Source: Brachionus plicatilis
Lineage: Eukaryota; Rotifera; Eurotatoria; Ploima; Brachionidae
Assembly (NCBI GenBank): GCA_010279815.1
Contig: QEOQ01000122.1
Coordinates: 158,515-215,106 of the forward strand
Direction: 5' to 3'
DNA: 56,592 bases
Within the stretch, counting starts at the first letter, position 1. The number at the start of each line of letters is the position of its first letter. The notes beneath the pieces are model-generated. The model was not told the origin of the DNA, made no database searches, and saw only the letters and a program-made list of their open reading frames with translations. Below are positions 10,951-23,700 of this stretch, in pieces. Position numbers and translations under genes: made by a program.

Positions 10951-13667
10951 AAAGAATAAATTCTCTCCAAAGACCTTTGAGTTGGATAAGAGAAATAGCA
11001 AATCGGTTCTTAATTAATTAAAAATTTGCTTTTTATTCAATTTAAAAATTTCGTAATATTTTAATTTCATTTAAAAGGAAATAAAAAAATCAATAAAATA
11101 AATGATGTCACGCTCAAACGATTTACTCACATTCAATCGCTTAAATAGCCTGATTTCCGAGCCTGATACCGAAAATATCCTAAATGCAAAAATGTTTTTA
11201 CCTTCATTTTAGAGTGAATTTTAGCTACTAATTTTTTTAAAATTTGAATAAATTTTTATTTTATTAAATAGAACAATGAACAATACCGATAGGAGTTGCT
11301 AAGATTTTGAACCCGAAGACTTTTCGGAAGGGGTTAATTAAAATTCAGTTTTATTTGACTGTGAAAAAGTCTCGCATTATTTGCTGACCTAGGGCTAAAT
11401 AGAGTCAATCTTTGACAAATACAAAATGTTCGTTGAACCTGCGGCAAATACACATATACAAATTAATATTTGCCAAAGTCACAAATTCTAATAATTTCTA
11501 GTAAAAAATTTTTTTAAATTTTTTTACTCAAAAAAATTAGATTGAAATAATAAAATTTAAAAAAATTTCGGATAGTTTAAACCAGATTTTGCGAAATCAG
11601 ATGATTTATAAGCTAGTCGTGACATAAATTTGGTCTTTTGTCGAGTTTCTCCCAAAGGTCTATCCAATCGAATTAAATAGGCCCCAAATTGCCTATTTGA
11701 ATTCGGCTCAATTTTTTTCAAGTATGCTTCATTGAAGACTTAAAAAATCTAATAGTCTTTTTGACAAATTTACTTAAATATTCTTTTGTCAAATAATTTA
11801 ACTAAGTATTTAATGGTTTCGTCATAAACATACAAAAAAATCTTTCATTTTTTTAGAACTTTCGCAATTCAAAGCTCTTTTGCAGCCTGAAAATTTCTTA
11901 AATTGAACTACTTGAATTATTGCTTAATTATTAATGTAAAATATTTCTAATTAAAATAACAAAAGTGAGACTATTTTTTTAATTTTTGTGACAAAAGCTT
12001 TAAGTGATTGTTAATATTTTTGACTGGGTCAAAAAACGTCTGATTAAATACTCCTAGTAATAGAATACACTGTTTGAAAAAATCAAAAATTGGAAATTCT
12101 ACTGAGCCCCGAAGCAAAAATGGAATTAGATTTTTGAATAAAAAAGACTTAAAAACAATTTGCTTTAAAAAGGATGATTTAAAAAGCTATTTTCAGTCAA
12201 ATTTATAAGATTCATAATGTTCAAAACTACTTTATCACAAAAGTCTTGATTGTTTTTTTAAAGCTTTCATATCGCTTTAAGAAAAAATTATCTATAATTT
12301 TTTATTAATATTAAAAAGAAATTAGTCGTTTTATCGAATATTAATGAAATAATTATAAATTGTTGCTTGGTAACTTATAAATAAACTAAAGATTGTTTTG
12401 TGGTTCGGATTGCGAAATAAATTTTTTGCTGATTGGCCATTTAGTAATTCACAATTGAGTTTTTTGTTTAAATCTTTTGTTTTATTGCCCCCAATAAAAA
12501 ATTTAATAAAATTAAATTTTTTGTTTTCAAGATCTAGGCATTAAAAATTAAGACAAAAAAATTTTGCAATAAAAATTTCATACCAATCTTTCAAAATATT
12601 ATTAAAAAATAATAAAATTTAGAAATAATAGGATCAAAATTAGCATGTTCTTTAAATCGAAACTAAAAGTAAAAAATATTTTAGATTAATTCGGCTTTTA
12701 TTAATGTAAAAGAACTTTCATTTGAAATCTAACTTTAAATGCATTATTCAAAGGATTTTTTTTTTCTAAATTGCTTGAGTGTAATTAAAATAAAAAATGC
12801 TCTGAGTATAAAATTTCATTTTTTTAAAGCTCATTTAAAATGATTGATTTTAATTTTTTTTAAATTGCACATAATTCAATCTTGTAAAATTTATATATTA
12901 AATTGATCATAGATTTTACTTTCAAAAGTTGCATTAAGTTTAAATATAAATATTTTTCAAATATGTTTGTTTTTATCTAATTTTTAACCTTTATCTGTAA
13001 TTTAAATTAGAGACAATTTAGAATAAAAGTTATTTTAAAACAATATTTTCTGGCAAAAATGAAAATAATTTTGCATTTTTACATTTTCATATTTTTAGAT
13101 TTTTGTGCAATATTTCAGAAAATAAAAAAATAGCTCTTTCAAATTATTTAGTTAGCAAAAATAAAAATAAAAATTTTATTAAATAATGCACAAAAAATCT
13201 AAAAAAATGAAAATGTAAAAATGTAAAATTTTTTACATTTTGCGTATTTTCTTAATTTTGTAACTTTGCAAACTTTTGATTTTAATTAAATTGTGAAATA
13301 TAATTGTTCAAATTATTGTATTTAAAAAAGAATTAAAAACTGAATTTGGATGCAAATTTTAATTTTTATTATTAAAAAAATTTATTTCAAAAGGTTCAAA
13401 AATAATTATGTAGTTTAAAATTAAAAGATTATAAAATTAATTGTTTTGAAAAATAAACATTTTAAAATGTTATTAATTTAAAAAAGAACTTTTAGCTTTT
13501 AGAGAGGTTTTTCTTCACAAAACATTTGTTTAAAAAAAATTTTAAGTTTTCTCAGTTGCATTCTCAAAAACAATGTTACCTAATTTATTTTATTAGCGCT
13601 TTTTATTTTAATTTTTTGATAATAATCTTACAATTCCATATATTCAATTTATTCAAAATTATTTGAT

Positions 13668-14497
13668 ATACCCGTGAAAAAAACGCATCATAACTACGTG
13701 TTTAAACACATTTGTAAATAAGTTAAAAAGCGTTAGTCTTGCGTTTTTGACAAAGCTTTCCCATTTAAAAACGTTACGCCTTTTTGCGTTTAAATCGGAT
13801 TTAAACGAGCAGAATTTTCATTTCATAAGCTTCAAAAGGTTTGTATACTCTAGGAATCGATGAATATTATAAATTTGAACTAATAATTAAGAGAAAAATA
13901 TTTTATTTTTTTACCTTTTATAAATAAAAATAGGTTAATTGTGTTAGTTATTATTTAAGTATTTATAAAAAGTTAATATAATGCATTGAGAATAATTTTA
14001 ATTTTGCGCTAATTATCTTGTTGAAATTTTAGGATCTGGACAACTCTTCTAGTTTTTCATGGTAAAGTTATGAGCATAGATAAAGGCTCCTCTTCGAATT
14101 CTCAAACGCGTGCAACTTAGCCTAATGACAAAACAAAAATTTATAAATTAATTAAACTGTGACCTTGTATAATTAAGTTTATAGATATTTCAAAAGCTTA
14201 CTAATTATTATATTAATTTTCTTTTTTATCGTTTTTATCGATTAGAAATTTTTAATTCATGATTTAGAAGATGATCATTTAAAAGAGTTTAAATGCATCA
14301 ATTTTTTAGAATTACTTTCAAAAGTATTGCCCAAAATACTGAAAGAATTTATCTGAATAACCGCGATTAAACATGACATTTTTCGCGTTTTTTTTTTTAA
14401 ATATTAAAAAAAATGGCTAAATAAGAAAGCGTTTTTTTGCGTTTTCTCTTAAAGCGCGATTTAACTCGAAATTAAACGCAAGTATTTTCTCGGGTAT
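13668..14497. mobile_element. possible TACCCG-ended DNA element
   Basis: The left edge reads TACCCGTGAAAAAAACGC; the right edge, reverse complemented, reads TACCCGAGAAAATACTTGCG. GCGTTTAA/TTTAAACG words recur just inside both ends, giving subterminal inverted similarity. There is no coding capacity. The arms are short and gapped, so the boundaries are approximate. Confidence 0.45.
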
Positions 14498-15653
14498 TTT
14501 TAAACATAAAGGTATTTAAAGGTTTATATAAAGCGTAACAATACCAAATTATTTTTTTGATAAGATTTTGATTCAAAACAAGATAACTCTAAAATTGATA
14601 TAAATTTATCTTTTGATCAAAGCATATCGTATTTTGAATTCAGCTTAATTATTCTAAAATTTCGGTAAACATAAAGCAGTCAAAAAAATTATCTTTGTTA
14701 ATTTTTGCTCTTTTTTCTCTAATCTTGTACAAATAAAAAATTTTAATTTCTAATAAATTCAAAATTACTAAGTCGAATTTAAAGAGAATATTGTATTTAA
14801 AAAAAAAAAAAACGAGAAGAGAATCCAATTAAATAAAATTAATTAACCAGCAAGGCTTTTAAAAAATGTTACAAAAAAATGAATTAATTTAGTTTATCAA
14901 TAAATTTTTTATCTGTTTTTTTTATAGATAAATTTCTTCAACAGGTACTAGTGACAACACAGATAGATAATTAAATCGGAAACAAAAAATATTTTTTACC
15001 AATTTTTCACATTTAAATACAAATTGAAATACATAAAAGACCATTTAGATTTTAGTTTGTCAAAAAAAAAAAATATTAAATTTAAAAAATATCATAAACA
15101 CTTTTGAAAATTTTTATTTTTGAATTTTTTTTCCTATTAAATATTTAAAAGTTTTAAAATTACTAAAAAATTTTAAATGTCCCTTTTTAAAAGAAATCAA
15201 CTTTCAAATTCGGATTTGGGTTTTAGTTGAAAATGATAATTTTAAAAATAAACGAATTTAAATTATTTAAAAAAAAAATTAAAAAGTTTTTTATAAAATG
15301 GTTCAAATTGAGATTTTTTTTAGATTTTATTTTCAAAATAAGATAAATCAGCTCCATTTGCTTCACCAAGAATCACTTAATTCAAATCATACTCATTCAA
15401 ATCTTTGGCCAACAAAATGTACTGCATTTTTAAATTCTCTAAAAATTTATAAATTATTAAGATTTTACTTTATTTTATTGTGAGAATCATCTAATTTACT
15501 ATTAGATACCAAGTTTTTTTTCTTAATTTACTAGATTGGATTTAATTATTAGAAATTACTGGAAAGTTTTGAAAATGTTATTTTTTTAATCATTATATTG
15601 TGCAAATTTACAGAACTTGTTTAAATTTTTATTATAAATGAATTTTTAAAATT

Positions 15654-16496
15654 TCAATATTCTCTTTTATGAAATTTTTTTTTCCATAGTTCAAACAAAT
15701 GATTTAATTCTTCTTCATTTATGGTAACTTTTGCTTCTCCATACTCTCCAGGTATAATCTTTGACTTGTCTAAATTAAATTCGATCGAATGGTTTAGATC
15801 ATCAATAGTCAGAATTTTTTTACAAACTACTTTTATGCCAAAATTGGACAACTTGTCTTCGAAAAAAGCCTTTTCAAATTCAAATAGATCATAGTGCGCA
15901 AAATTTTGTTCAATTCTAGACTGTTGGTTATGAACTAATTTTTTGATCAGTTTGATTTTTTCATGATCAGGCTCAGTCATTCTTTCAAAAACAAAAAAGT
16001 AAGCCTTAAATTCTTTTTGACAAAAGTTGACTTTGAATCCGATCGCATAAGAATTGTTAGTATATTCGTTTAGATAGACTAAGCATTCATTGATTAGGAG
16101 GTCGAGACTTTCATTAGGGAAAGCGCATTTAATGATAACAGGTTGACAGCTATGCTCTTCTGCAAATATTTTAGAATCTGGTGTTTTCGACTGCACATAA
16201 CCACCACCTAGAGTGTTACAAACATTTGTTCGACTTTGAGCTCCAATTTTAAAATTAAAAACTGAATCAGAATTCAAAGAGTTCTTAATTTTTTCGGATA
16301 ATATTGAGCAAATAAATGAATCCAATATAGAGAATGAATAAGCTATGTAAACATTGGCGTCGTGGATTACTGCTTTTCCGAATTTATTTATCGATTCAAT
16401 TGAAAACTCGTCCAATAAGCCAACTAGCCAATTTTCATTACTTTTTGGCATTTCATAATGTTCAAATTTAGCTTCAAAATAGTTTGCTATATCCAT
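15654..16496 (-). CDS. uncharacterised single-exon protein, 280 residues
   Basis: This is a long open frame of normal, mixed amino-acid composition in very AT-rich surroundings, so it is very likely coding. I do not recognise the family. There is no signal peptide or membrane segment. The central part (about residues 95-175) has a glycine-rich GGGYVQSKTPDSKI, then QPVIIKCAFPNESLDLL and an aromatic strand-rich block. The spacing loosely resembles the PD-...-(E)xK layout and helix of Uma2-like PD-(D/E)xK nucleases. However, the expected acidic residue before the lysine is absent, so that reading is only a suggestion. The ATG at 16496 is the first in frame. No intron is needed. Confidence 0.6.
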   Translation of the reverse strand: MDIANYFEAKFEHYEMPKSNENWLVGLLDEFSIESINKFGKAVIHDANVYIAYSFSILDSFICSILSEKIKNSLNSDSVFNFKIGAQSRTNVCNTLGGGYVQSKTPDSKIFAEEHSCQPVIIKCAFPNESLDLLINECLVYLNEYTNNSYAIGFKVNFCQKEFKAYFFVFERMTEPDHEKIKLIKKLVHNQQSRIEQNFAHYDLFEFEKAFFEDKLSNFGIKVVCKKILTIDDLNHSIEFNLDKSKIIPGEYGEAKVTINEEELNHLFELWKKKFHKREY

Positions 16497-17766
16497 TTTA
16501 ATTTTTGAAATTCAAAGAAAAAAATTTATATTTAAGTTTATTTAAAAAATTTTCTAATTTTAGAATTTAAACTTCATTCCAGCGACACTGAACTAGAGAA
16601 TACAATTACAAATAGATGAAAAAATATTAAATAAGTATAAAAAATGGCTGAATCTATTTTTATCACATAGAACAAGCTTATGAATGAAACTATTTTGTTA
16701 TATAAAATAAAATCTTTTTTTCATATAAAACCTTTTAATTTGTGTATTAAAATTTTTGCTTTTAAAAACAAATAAATCACACAAAATCTACTCCCTCGCT
16801 GTTCTGCTGTTATTTTTTGGCAATTAATTATTTTATTTTAACCATTATTTTGAAAAATTATTCCGATACATTTATACATTTTATACATTAAAAAGTTTTT
16901 CAAAATCAGATTTATTAAGTGAAAAAAAGATAAAATAATGCAATAAAAAATTGTCTTCTAAAAAAATTTATTGATTTTGAATTTTAAAAAAATTAGCTTA
17001 AATTCATCAATTCTGGGTATCAAGTTTATCCAATTTCAAACTGATAGAAACAACTGATGAAAAATTTTGTACAGAGATAACATTTTTTTAAAAAATAGAG
17101 TAGTCTATGCATGGAACACACTTTATGAATATATAATAAAATCAAATTCTATTAACGTTATTGAAAACAATTGATCAGCACAAACTTTATGTGTTGTCCA
17201 TGGAAAAAAAATTATCAATATGATTATTTTTAACAAAAAAACACAATTCACGTATGGGTTGTGTGCTCACCAGGAATTGACTGTCACAATATTCTCTTAA
17301 TTTTGCAGCGGTGAAAATTGGAGCAAAAATCGTTGCAAATTATTTTTCATAAAATTGACAACCATTTTATTTCAATTATTAACCATCATTTTTAAATAAA
17401 CATTTAAAATTTTAAAAGCTAAGTTTTTTTGACTTTTTTTCTGGCTAAATAAAACTATTTTTTTGATTAATACTTTTTTTTCACCTTAAATAAAAATGGA
17501 AACTGTTAAATGAAAACTTTTTTATTAAATTTTTATTAAAATTTTTTATTAGATAATTTTAACTTTTGTTTTAAGGGTTAAACTTTTTGTGAGTGGCAAA
17601 TTTATTTTTTTTCGGGCTACAAAAAAAATAGATTAGGTGCCAAATTTAATAAAAATAAATAAAAATAAGTAATTTTCAAAAAAATATGAAGGTGAAATAA
17701 TTGTAAAACTAAAAAGTTTGAGAATAACTGTTGCTGATCACTGAATGTTACTTGTTTCATAAAATT
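16497..17766. other. intergenic region between the 280-residue gene and the Kv channel
   Basis: Mostly AT-rich. Around 17240-17340 a short minus-strand open frame (KLREYCDSQFL) ends at a GTGAGC donor-like site; it may be a stray exon. Nothing else is recognised. Confidence 0.35.
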
Positions 17767-20700
17767 TTAATCTTCATAATCTTTTCTATTTTCATACGAG
17801 CATTCCTTATATATCTTTTCAAATTTACAAGACAAGATTGGAACTGGAAGCAATGCGATTAAAATTCCGCATACAATGAAAATTGATCCAAACACTTTTC
17901 CAACTGTGGACTGAGGAATTAGATCACCATAACCAATAGTTGTGAAAGAAATTATTGCCCACCAAAACGAGTGCGGAATACCTTTAAATAGAAATTTAAT
18001 ATATTTTACACTAGATTATTTCTTACTAATAAAAGGTGATTTTTCTCCAAGGGTGTCCAATTCGATGTAATAAATAAGACTGGAAAAAATAATTATATTA
18101 ATTGTGAGAAACGTCAATAGCAAAATAATCTCATAGATACATTCGTACAATATTTTTCCCATAACATTTAATATCTGAATATGTCTCGAGAGTTTAAGCA
18201 CTCGGAGAACTCGAGTCAGCCTCAATATTCGAAGCACTGACAAAGCATATTGATTACTGTTTCTCTTTTTTAGTTCTATATCATCCTCAAGTTTTAAGAG
18301 CCGCAAAAAATTGTGGTTATTTACGATTAGTACTGTCCAGAAAGGTACAACAGCAATTATGTCTACAAAATTTAGGAAATTTTTTAAAAATTTTAATTTT
18401 TTTGGCGAAGCTATAAATCTTAGACAAAATTCAATTGTAAATACAGAATTGCAGAAAAATTCCAAAACAAAAAAAACAATATTTCTTTCCTCAATTTCAA
18501 TGGTATCCTCATAAGTGCCAGAGCGTGTTTGAGAGTCAACTACTGTTTCCATGCACATGACTATCACTGATAGAATAACAACAATTAGACCAAAAAAGGC
18601 GAGCATACGACCTAAGGTGGAAGAGTTCGGCTTTTCCATCAAAGTCCACAAGGCCAATTGATATTTATTTTTTGGCAAGTTAGCTGCATCTTCAATATTC
18701 AACTCTTCGTCACCTTTAATGTAGTAGTTGAATTTATGAAAACGAGTTCGTAAATTTTTGATTTTTGATTTTTTGTCTTCGGTCAATTGGTGTTCTGAAT
18801 TTGAATTTTTAAAATTTTGTTTGATTATTTTTATTTCGTGTTTTAAAGCTGTCAACAAAAGCAACTCATCACACTTTGTATTACAGTCTAGGTACGAGTC
18901 AATTTTAAAGAATTTTAGCTCTTCATAAAACACGTCAATCGGGACAAAATAGGGAATGTCTAAAATGCCTCTTGTTTGATAAAATTGGATGATCCCTTTT
19001 AAAGAAAAAAAATGTGAAATACAATTTTTTTGGAAAATGAAATTTCAAAAATTTTTTGTGTAAAGTTAAAGAATTTAAATAAATATTTTTTAATAAAATT
19101 GAAATTTTATTTTAATAGATAGAAAATAAAATTCATATTAAGGACAATGCATAAATTCGAATCTGTCAATTTTTTTGTTCAACCATAAAAATAAATTCTT
19201 TTACATACATTTTTTTAAATGTTCAATATTTGAATGAAAGAAATTAAATTAAATAAAAATTCCTGATTTTGTTTCAAAACTTTTATAAGATCTTGACAAG
19301 ATTTTTTTAAAAAAATTATTATATTTTTAACTAAAAAACACAATTTCGTTTTTAAATTTGAAAGGAAAAAGAAAATTTTAAAAGTGTCTCGATATTTAAA
19401 AAAAAATTCAATTCTCTCCATTTTATTAGCAAAAACTTATTTCTTGAGCTTGCTGAAGATGTAAATAAAACAATTTTTGACTAATTGGAATATATTTTAC
19501 ATTTACCAAAAATTATACTTAAATATTTTTCAAAATACAAGTCATTAAATAATTTTCATTATTAATTTTGATGTTTTAATTTGTTTGTTTTGAAATTAAA
19601 TGTATGGTTCTTTTTTCAACTTAATTATTAAGAGCGAATGTTTATTTAAGTGACCAGGTTAAAATTATTTATAAAAATTTTTTCCAAATAAATAATTTTG
19701 CCTGGTCACATATTAGGTGACCAGTGAATATGTGACCAGTCAGAAAAATGCCTGGTCACCAAATCGACATAAAGTCACTGGTCACATAACAGGCAAGACC
19801 CCAAAATTTATGTAATTTTCAAGTTTATATCCATGATCTTAGGTTCAGTCTAATTTTTCGAATTCAAAATTCTTAGTTAAAAAAAAAGAAATTATCAAAG
19901 ATTAAAAAAAGATATTGTATCCAATTTTTGTGGTAAAAAATATATATTCTAAAAAATTTGCTCAACACCGCAAAAGATTTTTTCTAACTTTACCGATTTC
20001 TTTTAAAAATTTCAATTAAAGATTCAATTATGTTTTACGAGATTTGTTTTTAGAAAAGGTAAAAAATTAATAAGTTAAATATTATAGTAAAACAATTTAT
20101 TATATTTTTCAAAGACTTTTTACCTTTGTTTAAAAAAACCGTATAAAAAAGAAGAGATATGGCTGGTTTCAAAATACATTATTACTTCTGCTAGTAATTT
20201 TTTTTTCTGCTAGCAATTTTTTTTCACCTCCTTGTAAAATTATGTTGATGATAGCAAAAATAAAAATTATAAAAAAAAATATATAAGTGCCTTGCGCCTG
20301 GATTTCGTCTGCCGAATTGTCGGCAGATGGCTCGTACGAGACGCAAATGTCGAACACCGTTCTTGCCCAGTTGACCAGGAAGATGAACCTTCCATAATAA
20401 TTAAGGTAACCTCGTACTCTAGCGAGGTTCCTTCCCCCTGGGTCGGAAAAGAGTAAGGAGCCTATGGGCTTCTCTTAATAACCAACCCGTCCCACTCAGC
20501 TCCGAAGAAATTTTACCTCTTTACTGAATTTAGGTGAGACTTCAGCGTATTTAGCACCCACCCTGCATTCCTGAGTTTTGCCCTGATGACATTGACAAGT
20601 ATTAGGAGTTTTTCCTTGTCGTGATGTTCTATGAATCCGTGATGTCCGTGATGTCATTGTAGCAATATTAACTGTTTTTTCTCTTTTATTTAGTATCAAA

Positions 20701-23700
20701 ATTAGCTCTACAGGTATTAATTTTTTAGGAATCATAGAAAAAAATTGCCAGCAGCAGCTTTTTTTTCCATTAATTTCCCAAATAATTTAATTAATTAATA
20801 TTTTCAAATAAATATATGATAAAAGTTTTAAACACTCTGAAAAACGCCCATTTTGGAAGCTAAATTAAATAAATTTATCTCTTTTAACTTTCCGGCTGAA
20901 GGAATTAGCAAGAAAATTTTTGCAATAGAAGACAGTATATTTAATGATTTCAAATAAAGAATTATGCTTAAAGCAATAAAACAAATTGGTCATTGGGAAA
21001 TTTTTAAGTATGTCAGTTAATTCATCTCATCTAATTTAGTTTTTTTTAAACTTAATCCTAAAATTTGCCAATGAAAAAATTAATAAAGTTTTGATAATGA
21101 GTATAATTAAATATTTTTATCATAATAATTAAATAGAGATATTTTAGTGAAATCAAACAAAAAAAGAACTGATTGTAGAAGAAATAAGATAATTGAAATC
21201 AAAATAATTAGTTAAGCCGTCTTATTATGATCAATATCAATTTTTTTAACTACTTACCTTTTCTGAAATCTTTGATAAATATTACTTTTTTTTTTAAATA
21301 AACTTCTTTTTATAAATTATTTAGTTTTATGTTTATAAATGACTTATAATCAAGAATGTCTTAACCAAAAGTAGTTTGTAAAATTCTGATTTTTCCACTA
21401 ATTTTGCTTTGAACATTTAAAATCTGGTGGAAAGATTTTACAAGTTGCACAAGTTCATGCATGGAAAAGGAGTTGTTTAAAAGTCCCAAAAAAAAGTCCA
21501 AGTCAGGACTTTAAAATTTTTAAGACTTTTTTTTTAAATTTGCTAGATCAGGCTTCATATCAAAAAATTTATATACTCTTGGGTTGTCTAATGCAATAGA
21601 TTTGCCATATATCAGAATTTTCTTGCAATTTTAGCATAAATTTCTTCTTCAGTATTCAAAATTTTGGTCGGACTTTTGAAAAAAAAAATAAAAAAAAAAT
21701 AAAAAAAAAATAAAAAAAAAAGTCCGGACTTGGACTTGACTTGAGACTTGTGACTTTTAAACAACTCTGCATGGAATAGACTTATTAAAAATTAAAAACT
21801 TATATTTAAAAAAAAAATAATAATTATATTTCTGTCTATTGAATCCAAGCTATTTTATGCTATTGATCTAGAAATTTGTGGCATTCAATTGTGGTAAATC
21901 ACTGGGTGGAAATTGATCCCTTAGCCAATTCCAACTGTAAATGAATAAATAAGAATTTTCTGGAGCAAAGTTTGGAAAGATTTTATTCATTAATTTCTTT
22001 TCCCATTAAAAATATTCAAAATATAAAAACAATTTCAAAATTTTTTCCTGCTTTCTGTTTTTACTTATTTCCTTAACCGATTTAATCTTAGAAGTTAAAA
22101 ATTTATTTTTTTTATAAATTAGTTAACTTCCTTTAATTTAATGCAATTCAATAATTACCTTTATCGAACAAATTGAAGTTAAATATAAATATATAACACT
22201 CAATTCAGTATTTCTCTATAACTAAGTTGTTGGTAAAAACAGTTCTGAAGGCAAATTGAAGTTTCAGATCAAATTTTAAGATCAAAACAATCATTTGAAA
22301 TTTTAAAACTTATTTAATCTAATGATTTTGATAATTTTTAAGAAATAAATACTAAACATTACTATACATGTCATGTCATGTTTAATAATGATTCAGTATC
22401 AAATTAACATCAAAATGATTGAAGAATTCCAGGCTCTGCAAAAACTCTGCAACTTAATGCAGAGTTTAATCAAGGATTTTTTGATGGTGTGCATTTTACA
22501 GAAAATTGTAGAGTTTTTGCAGAGCTTGGAATTCTTCTGTACAATATTGTACTTTTTGCAGAACCATTTTTGCACAATTAGAAAAAAAGTTATAAAGTTT
22601 TTACTTTTTGTACTGTAATTTTTGTACTAAAATTTCACATTGCCCGAGCGATTTGACTCGGTTATTGACCAAAAAGCTTTCTTCTAAAAAATCCGTAATC
22701 AGCTAAATGGACGGTCTTATAACCGTGGAATTTTTTTCATAAATTTTAGAAATTTTGAAAGATTTTTTTTATTAGGGAGGGATAATTCTAGCTTTTTTCA
22801 TAACCGCCCAAAAAATTCCGTATCCTTGTACGCCCGTTTAATTTTAGATGGTATTTAAACGATTCTAAAAAGGTTACTTTCAAAAATTAACGGTCCATAA
22901 ACCGCCCACAAAAGTCTGCCCAGTTTATACCGACACGATTACTGTTTTACAAAATTTTGCCCCATTTACTGTCAGCTGGTACGGACACTAACACTACATA
23001 CCACCTCATAATTGGTTTTGTGAATTTCAAATACTAATCGAACAAAAATTCTTCATTTTTAATAAATTAAAATTAAAGTTAATAAAAAGTATTAGAAATA
23101 ATACTGCAATAAATTGCAGCATACTTAGTTGCAACTTTTTTACCTAAAATGAAATTTTTATTTTCTTTTTTTTTTGAATTGAAGAATTTTTGTTCAATTT
23201 GTATTTGAAATTCACAAAACCTTCATAATTTTTAATACAAAATCTTTTTGAAAAATATGAAATTTATTTATTAAAATTTATTGATTGAATATAATTCATC
23301 TATTTGATATAAGTCTTGAACAAGAGAGGTAAAAAATATTTAAAAAATAGTAAAATTCTTTTGTTGTAAATAAATAAAAATTAACACAAAAAATTTAATA
23401 TTTAGGAGTTTTTAAGAGTATTTTCAAAATCATTTTATTTAATGTCTTTTTAGATTCAAAAAATAATTTAATTTAATTTATGAAGCGAAGCGATGGGCTT
23501 ATCTTGTATAATATTAACAAAAAAATAATTAATTTATTTTAAGAACAAATTTTTTTTTGATAAATAGAAATCAAGCTATTTAGTTAAAATGAATTAAATA
23601 TTAATTGTCTAATTTTTCTTAAAATAGTCCATTTAATATTTTGTTTGACTGATTTTTCTATTGCAAATTTTTCGCTAATTAACTGAATTTGTTCTTTAAT

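Larger units (their letters stand above)
10810..15653. other. 4.8-kb intergenic region
   Basis: Other than the X-box candidate (10937-10950) and the possible element at 13668-14497, no coding exon or RNA gene is recognisable. A minus-strand frame at about 15360-15440 (NLKMQYILLAKDLNEYDLN then stop) follows a TTTTTAG and could be a terminal exon, but nothing supports it further. Confidence 0.4.

Noticed and set aside
20385..20430. NYYGRFI on the minus strand, similar to the LNYYRRFIPN motif of Ty3/gypsy polymerases
   Set aside because: Only seven residues agree and no other polymerase motif surrounds them.
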